Shown: one piece after another, positions 60,379 to 64,000 of the stretch
Position numbering within the stretch: position 1 is the first letter of the stretch
Layout of the letters: every line of letters begins with the position of its first letter
Assembly: GCF_007828955.1 (NCBI RefSeq)
Contig: NZ_VIVR01000001.1
Span: 1,364,001 to 1,428,000, forward strand
Direction: 5' to 3'
Length of the DNA: 64,000 bases
Source of the DNA: Kitasatospora atroaurantiaca
GTDB lineage: Bacteria; Actinomycetota; Actinomycetes; Streptomycetales; Streptomycetaceae
Program-made: the position numbers and the translations under genes
Notes under the pieces: model-generated
Database searches by the model: none
Seen by the model: the letters and a program-made list of their open reading frames with translations, nothing else
What the model was told of the DNA's origin: nothing

Positions 60379-60431
60379 CGCTCCTCCCCCGCGACCGCCG
60401 TACCGTCACCGCCGGGCTCCGAGCGTGCCGA

Positions 60432-60460
60432 GGCCGGGCGCCCCGCAGGGGCACCCGGCC
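60432..60460. terminator. Terminator between dioxygenase and repeat-protein genes
   Basis: GGCCGGGCGCCCC and GGGGCACCCGGCC form a 13-bp stem with a single C.A mismatch and a GCA loop, between convergent genes. Confidence 0.75.
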
Positions 60461-60472
60461 GTTGAGCCAGGC

Positions 60473-60787
60473 TCAGCAGTCGTCGTCCTTGTCCTTGTCG
60501 TCGTGGCTGGTGGCGTCGCCGCCGACCGCGAGCGCGGAGCCGCCCCAGGCGGTCGCGTCACCGCCCACGGCGAGCGCGTCGCCGTCCCACGCCGTCGCGT
60601 CACCGCCGACCGCGAGCGCGGAACCGTCGTCGTGGCTCACGGCGTCGCCGCCCACGGCGAGGGCACCCTGCGGGTGGTGCTTCTTGGGACAGTGATGGGC
60701 GTAGGCCGAGGCCGTTCCGCTGCCGGCGAGGAGCGCGAAGGCGGTGAGAGCCGTCGCGGCGGTGATCTTGGCGATGGTGGTGCGCAT
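60473..60787 (-). CDS. Small secreted protein with four ALAVGGDA repeats
   Basis: A 104-residue precursor. A signal peptide (residues 1-28, cleavage after TASA) is followed by a His/Cys/Lys-rich head (AYAHHCPKKHHPQ). Four near-identical 14- to 15-residue repeats follow, each opening ALAVGGDA (residues 42, 57, 71, 85) and alternating SHDD and AWDG/AWGG fillers. The end is Asp-rich (DDKDKDDDC) with a terminal Cys. The two cysteines could pair or anchor the chain. I recognise no family. Regular Gly/Ala/Asp spacing suggests a repeat fold or metal-binding surface peptide (inference). ATG with TGGAGG upstream. Confidence 0.72.
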   Translation of the reverse strand: MRTTIAKITAATALTAFALLAGSGTASAYAHHCPKKHHPQGALAVGGDAVSHDDGSALAVGGDATAWDGDALAVGGDATAWGGSALAVGGDATSHDDKDKDDDC

Positions 60788-60985
60788 CAATCCTCCAGGT
60801 TGGTACGGGACGGATGAATGATCGGCATCGCGCGGCAGGGCTATGACCACTCCCCGGCCTGAATCACCCGCCCGGACCAGGTCTTGTGCCTCGATGGCCC
60901 AGCCCTCGCCGCCGGACGCCGCGGCCCTTCGGGAGGGCATCGCGACCACTGCCGGAAAAAGGCCCCGCGCGCGACCATTCGGGTA

Positions 60986-61005
60986 ACACCCCCGATCGGG
61001 GGTGT
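60986..61005. promoter_or_regulatory. Perfect 20-bp palindrome before the acyl-CoA ligase
   Basis: ACACCCCCGATCGGGGGTGT is fully self-complementary and lies 34 bp ahead of the ligase start. It is probably the operator of that gene, perhaps for the GAF-LuxR regulator encoded just downstream. Confidence 0.6.
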
Positions 61006-61039
61006 CCTGCGGGGTGCGGGGGCGGGCACAGTGGGCGGC

Positions 61040-62572
61040 ATGCAGACTCCACTCACCGTGATGGACTTCCTCGACCGGGCCGAGCTGGTCTACGGCGACC
61101 GGGTCGGACTGGTCGACGAGCCGGTGCAACCGGCCGACTCCTGGGGCGAGGTGACGTACCGTCGGATGGCTCAGCTCGCCCGTGCGCAGGCCGCCGGGCT
61201 GGACCGGCTCGGCGTCGGACCGGGCGAGCGGGTCGCCGTCGTCTCGCACAACTCGGCCCGGCTGATGACCTCGCTGTACGGGGTCAGCGGCCACAGCCGG
61301 GTCCTGGTACCGGTCAACTTCCGCCTGAAGGCCGAGGAAGTGGCGTACATCGTCGAGCAGAGCGGAGCATCCGTGCTGCTGGTCGACCCTGAACTGGACG
61401 AGGCGCTGGCCGGTGTGCCGGTCAAGCACCGCTTCGTGCTCGGCGCCGAGAGCGACGCGCAGCTGTACGACTTCGACCGCGAGCCCGTCCGGCACCGGAT
61501 CTCCGAGTCGGACACCGCGACCATCAACTACACCAGCGGAACCACCGCCCGCCCCAAGGGTGTTCAGCTGACGCACCGCAACATCTGGCTCAACGCCGTG
61601 CTGATGGGCCTGCACTTCGGGGCCGGGGACCGGGACGTGTACCTGCACACGCTGCCGATGTTCCACGCCAACGGCTGGGGCCTGCCCTTCGTGCTGACCG
61701 GGCTCGGCGCGCAGCACGTGGTGCTGCGCAAGGTGGACGGCGCGGAGATCCTCCGCCGGGTCGAGCGGCACGGGGTGACCTTCCTGTGCGGCGCGCCCGC
61801 CGTCGCCACCGCCGTCCTGGACGCCGCCGCCGACTGGGACGGCCCGGTCCCCGGGCGGGACCGGGTGCGGATCATCGTGGCCGGTGCGCCCCCGCCGACC
61901 TCGGTGGTGCAGCGCATCGAGAGCGAGCTGGGCTGGGAGTTCATGCAGATCTACGGCCTGACCGAGACCTCCCCCGTGGTGACGGTCAACCGCGGCCGCG
62001 CCGAGTGGGATGCCCTCCCGCCGGCCGAGCGCGCCGAACGGCTGGTGCAGGCCGGCTCACCGGCGCTCGGCAGCCAGGTGCGGGTGGACGGGCAGGGCGA
62101 GGTCCTGGTCCGCTCCAACACGGTGCTGGAGGGCTACTGGAAGCAGCCGGACGAGACCGCCGCCGCGCTCAAGGGCGGCTGGTTCCACACCGGTGACGGC
62201 GGCACCCTCACCGACGGCTACCTGGCCATCTCCGACCGCAAGAAGGACGTCATCATCACCGGCGGGGAGAACGTCTCCTCGATCGAGGTGGAGGACTGCC
62301 TGTACGGCCACCCGGCCGTCGCCGAGGTCGCGGTGATCGGGGTACCCGACCGCAAGTGGGGCGAGACGGTCAAGGCCCTGGTGGTGCTCAAGGACGGGCA
62401 GAGTGCCGACGAGGCCGCACTGATCGCCCACTGCAAGCAGCGGCTGGCCGGCTACAAGGCGCCCACCTCGGTGGAGTTCCGGGACAGCCTGCCGCGGACC
62501 ACCACCGGCAAGCTGCAGAAGTTCCGGCTGCGGGAGCCCTACTGGGCGGGGCGCGCCCGCGAGGTCAACTGA
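61040..62572 (+). CDS. Fatty-acid/acyl-CoA ligase (AMP-forming)
   Basis: A 510-residue adenylate-forming ligase that activates a carboxylic acid with ATP and CoA. The P-loop-like motif is NYTSGTTARPKGV near residue 160, YGLTETSP near 310 completes the AMP site, and the late lysine is in PRTTTGKLQKFRLR. Chain-length preference cannot be told. ATG 61040 with a weak GTGGGCGG upstream; the open frame further up is unlike the family. The palindrome at 60986 is probably its operator; its 3' end overlaps the convergent luxR-type gene by 8 bp. Confidence 0.9.
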   Translation: MQTPLTVMDFLDRAELVYGDRVGLVDEPVQPADSWGEVTYRRMAQLARAQAAGLDRLGVGPGERVAVVSHNSARLMTSLYGVSGHSRVLVPVNFRLKAEEVAYIVEQSGASVLLVDPELDEALAGVPVKHRFVLGAESDAQLYDFDREPVRHRISESDTATINYTSGTTARPKGVQLTHRNIWLNAVLMGLHFGAGDRDVYLHTLPMFHANGWGLPFVLTGLGAQHVVLRKVDGAEILRRVERHGVTFLCGAPAVATAVLDAAADWDGPVPGRDRVRIIVAGAPPPTSVVQRIESELGWEFMQIYGLTETSPVVTVNRGRAEWDALPPAERAERLVQAGSPALGSQVRVDGQGEVLVRSNTVLEGYWKQPDETAAALKGGWFHTGDGGTLTDGYLAISDRKKDVIITGGENVSSIEVEDCLYGHPAVAEVAVIGVPDRKWGETVKALVVLKDGQSADEAALIAHCKQRLAGYKAPTSVEFRDSLPRTTTGKLQKFRLREPYWAGRAREVN

Positions 62573-63290
62573 TCAGGCCGAACTCGCGTGCGGTGATGGC
62601 GAGTTCGACGCGATTGCGGACGCCGAGCTTGTGCATCGCGCTCTTCAGGTAGCCGGTGACGGTGTTGCAGGTGAGGCCGAGTTGGGCGGCGATCTCCGGG
62701 TTGGTCCGGCCGGCCGCCGCCCAGCGGAGCACCTCGTGCTCCCGGGGCGTCAGCCGTACCCTCACCGGCTTCGGATCCGGCCGCTGCCAGGCGGCGGCCC
62801 CGGCCAGGGCGCGGGTCGCCGTCGCCGCCAGGCGGGCCACCGAGCCGATCCGGGCGTCGCCGAAGGAGACCACCGCGCGCAGCGAGGCGTACACCACGCC
62901 GTGCACGGTGCCCTCGTGGATCAGCGGGACGGTCAGCATCGCGTACAGGTCCTCGGCGCTCACGGCGGCGTCGTAGTGGTGCGAGATCGTCGTCGCCGCA
63001 CGGTAGTCGGGGACCCAGCTGGGGGCTCGCTCGGCGAGTGCGCGGCCGCCGAGTCCGGTGCCGACCGGGACTTCGAGGTCGTGCAGCAGATCGGCGCGGG
63101 TGCCCGCCCAGTGGCGCAGCACCATCCGCCTCGGCCGGTCCGAGCGGTCCGGGACGCCGACCAGGCCGACATCGGCGCCGCAGTCGGCGACCACCCGGCG
63201 CGCAAGGTCTCCCAGCACCGCGGAACGGACCAGTTCGGCGGCGCTCGCGTCGATGTCAGGGGTCGCTTCAGCCCTCGTCATCGGGGTCAC
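62565..63290 (-). CDS. GAF-domain LuxR-type regulator
   Basis: A 241-residue regulator: a GAF-like sensor domain (about residues 20-165) and a C-terminal LuxR helix-turn-helix LTPREHEVLRWAAAGRTNPE with AQLGLTCNTVTGYLKSAMHK. No phosphorylation domain. The GTG at 63290 or the ATG at 63281 could start it. It is tail-to-tail with the acyl-CoA ligase, whose upstream palindrome is a likely binding site. Confidence 0.85.
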   Translation of the reverse strand: MTPMTRAEATPDIDASAAELVRSAVLGDLARRVVADCGADVGLVGVPDRSDRPRRMVLRHWAGTRADLLHDLEVPVGTGLGGRALAERAPSWVPDYRAATTISHHYDAAVSAEDLYAMLTVPLIHEGTVHGVVYASLRAVVSFGDARIGSVARLAATATRALAGAAAWQRPDPKPVRVRLTPREHEVLRWAAAGRTNPEIAAQLGLTCNTVTGYLKSAMHKLGVRNRVELAITAREFGLIS

Positions 63291-63400
63291 CGGGCGATTC
63301 TCACACGGCCCTCCCGTGGAGGGGAGAGCCGCGACACGACCATTCCGGCGGCCCGGCCGGGCCGTTACGCTGCGAACAACTCCGAGGAAGGGGACAACAC

Positions 63401-64000
63401 ATGGCAGGGTTCACCACCGTGCTGGACGACCTTCGGGCCGAGAGCGCCGATCTGGACTCCCTGGTGGCGGGCCTGGACGGCGAAGGCCTCGCCACCCCCA
63501 CCCCGGCCGCCGGGTGGACGATCGCCCACCAACTCTCGCACCTGGCCTGGACGGACCGCTGGTCTCTGCTCGCGGCACGGGAGCCCGGGGAGTTCGCGGC
63601 CGCCGCCCAGCGGGTCTTCGGCGCCGGCGGCGACCCGATCGAGGAGGGTGCGGCGGAGGGCGTCGGCGAGGAACCCGCGGCGCTGCTGGGGCGCTGGCGG
63701 GCAGGGCGGGAGGAGCTGTCGGACGCGCTGGCCGCCGCGGCTGCGGCCGATGCCCGGTTGCCGTGGTTCGGCCCGCCGATGAAGCCCGCGACGATGGCCA
63801 CGGCCCGGCTGATGGAGACCTGGGCGCACGGGCAGGACGTGGCCGACGCGCTGGGCGTCGAGCGGAAGCCCACCGCGCGGCTGCGGCACGTGGCCCATCT
63901 GGGCGTACGGACCATGGGCTTCGCCTTCACCCTGCACGGGCTGCCGGTGCCGGAGCAGCCCGTACGGGTGTCACTGACCGCGCCCTCGGGCGAGCTGTGG
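63401..64000 (+). CDS. TIGR03084-like DinB/MDMPI-fold protein (5' part)
   Basis: The first 200 residues are visible; the gene leaves the window. The fold is of the mycothiol-dependent maleylpyruvate isomerase/DinB type: WTIAHQLSHLAWTD near residue 39 and ETWAHGQDVADALG near 145 give the metal histidines, matching TIGR03084. Function unknown, possibly mycothiol S-transfer. ATG with GAGGAAGGGG upstream. Confidence 0.85.
   Translation, partial: MAGFTTVLDDLRAESADLDSLVAGLDGEGLATPTPAAGWTIAHQLSHLAWTDRWSLLAAREPGEFAAAAQRVFGAGGDPIEEGAAEGVGEEPAALLGRWRAGREELSDALAAAAAADARLPWFGPPMKPATMATARLMETWAHGQDVADALGVERKPTARLRHVAHLGVRTMGFAFTLHGLPVPEQPVRVSLTAPSGELW

Noticed and set aside
1-64000. CRISPR arrays, tRNA or rRNA genes, insertion sequences, integrases
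   Set aside because: None was recognised; repeats seen are short tandem units or the intergenic palindrome.

Overview
The window is very GC-rich, with third codon positions almost all G or C and frequent GTG/TTG starts. It carries mycothiol-linked enzymes, an HtrA protease, a SpoIIE-type phosphatase, small actinomycete-restricted families (DUF6296-like, DUF6158-like, DUF1876) and a perfect DmdR/DtxR-type iron box. This points to the chromosome of a streptomycete (Streptomyces, Kitasatospora or a close relative). No rRNA, tRNA, CRISPR array, transposase, prophage or biosynthetic gene cluster core was seen, so this looks like chromosomal 'arm-type' accessory metabolism and regulation.

Layout. 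1-6.6 kb: the 3' end of an HtrA protease gene, a DHA2 drug exporter, an MGDG-synthase-like glycosyltransferase, and a membrane SpoIIE phosphatase that overlaps a TTG-started methionyl-tRNA synthetase of the zinc-knuckle type. 6.8-8.6 kb: a small DUF6296-like protein, an S-(hydroxymethyl)mycothiol dehydrogenase and the remnant of an HPP-family gene. 8.6-14.5 kb: a complete fructose phosphotransferase locus, with ptsH-ptsI divergent from fruR-fruK-fruA and clear promoter and operator candidates between them. 14.6-23.4 kb: adenosine deaminase, an MBL-fold protein, and a DNA repair neighbourhood holding LigD-type polymerase, a PHP phosphoesterase, Ku and an ATP-dependent ligase, interspersed with a semialdehyde dehydrogenase and a GNAT enzyme. 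23.4-30.7 kb: membrane proteins, a fused AraC/DJ-1 gene remnant, DoxX, an amidohydrolase plus APC permease with a divergent TetR, and a redox-type lipoprotein plus membrane protein pair. 31-41.7 kb: an amino-acid permease, then an acyl-CoA catabolic regulon of a kinase-like protein and three acyl-CoA dehydrogenases, and a second operon of two SDRs and a quinone-oxidoreductase-like protein, with a TetR gene between them. 41.8-54.2 kb: an iron-box-controlled DUF2470 protein, VOC protein, ferredoxin reductase, MFS exporter, a frameshifted DUF1990 gene, an ECF sigma/anti-sigma/lipoprotein set, thioredoxin, a TetR/permease pair and a flavoprotein disulphide reductase. 54.2-64 kb: pirin, a BNR-repeat protein, a di-Mop molybdate protein with a small molybdopterin oxidoreductase, PucR, a MarR/dioxygenase pair, a small secreted repeat protein, an acyl-CoA ligase with a GAF-LuxR regulator, and the 5' part of a TIGR03084-like gene.

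How the parts connect. The strongest system-level signals are shared operators. (1) The MarR gene at 59.0-59.5 kb and its divergent extradiol dioxygenase have two GTTCAAATTTGAAC-like sites on a TTGTTC-N17-TACNNT promoter. The same arrangement stands in front of doxX 35 kb away, suggesting a quinone/catechol-stress regulon like B. subtilis CatDE/YodB. (2) The acyl-CoA dehydrogenase operon and the SDR operon have near-identical promoters (TTGACA-N17-ATGCT) overlapped by the same 16-bp palindrome, pointing to joint control by the TetR at 41.1 kb. (3) ptsHI and fruRKA share AACGGGCGT-type repeats. Two copies of a long palindromic repeat sit at convergent gene ends and probably act as bidirectional terminators.
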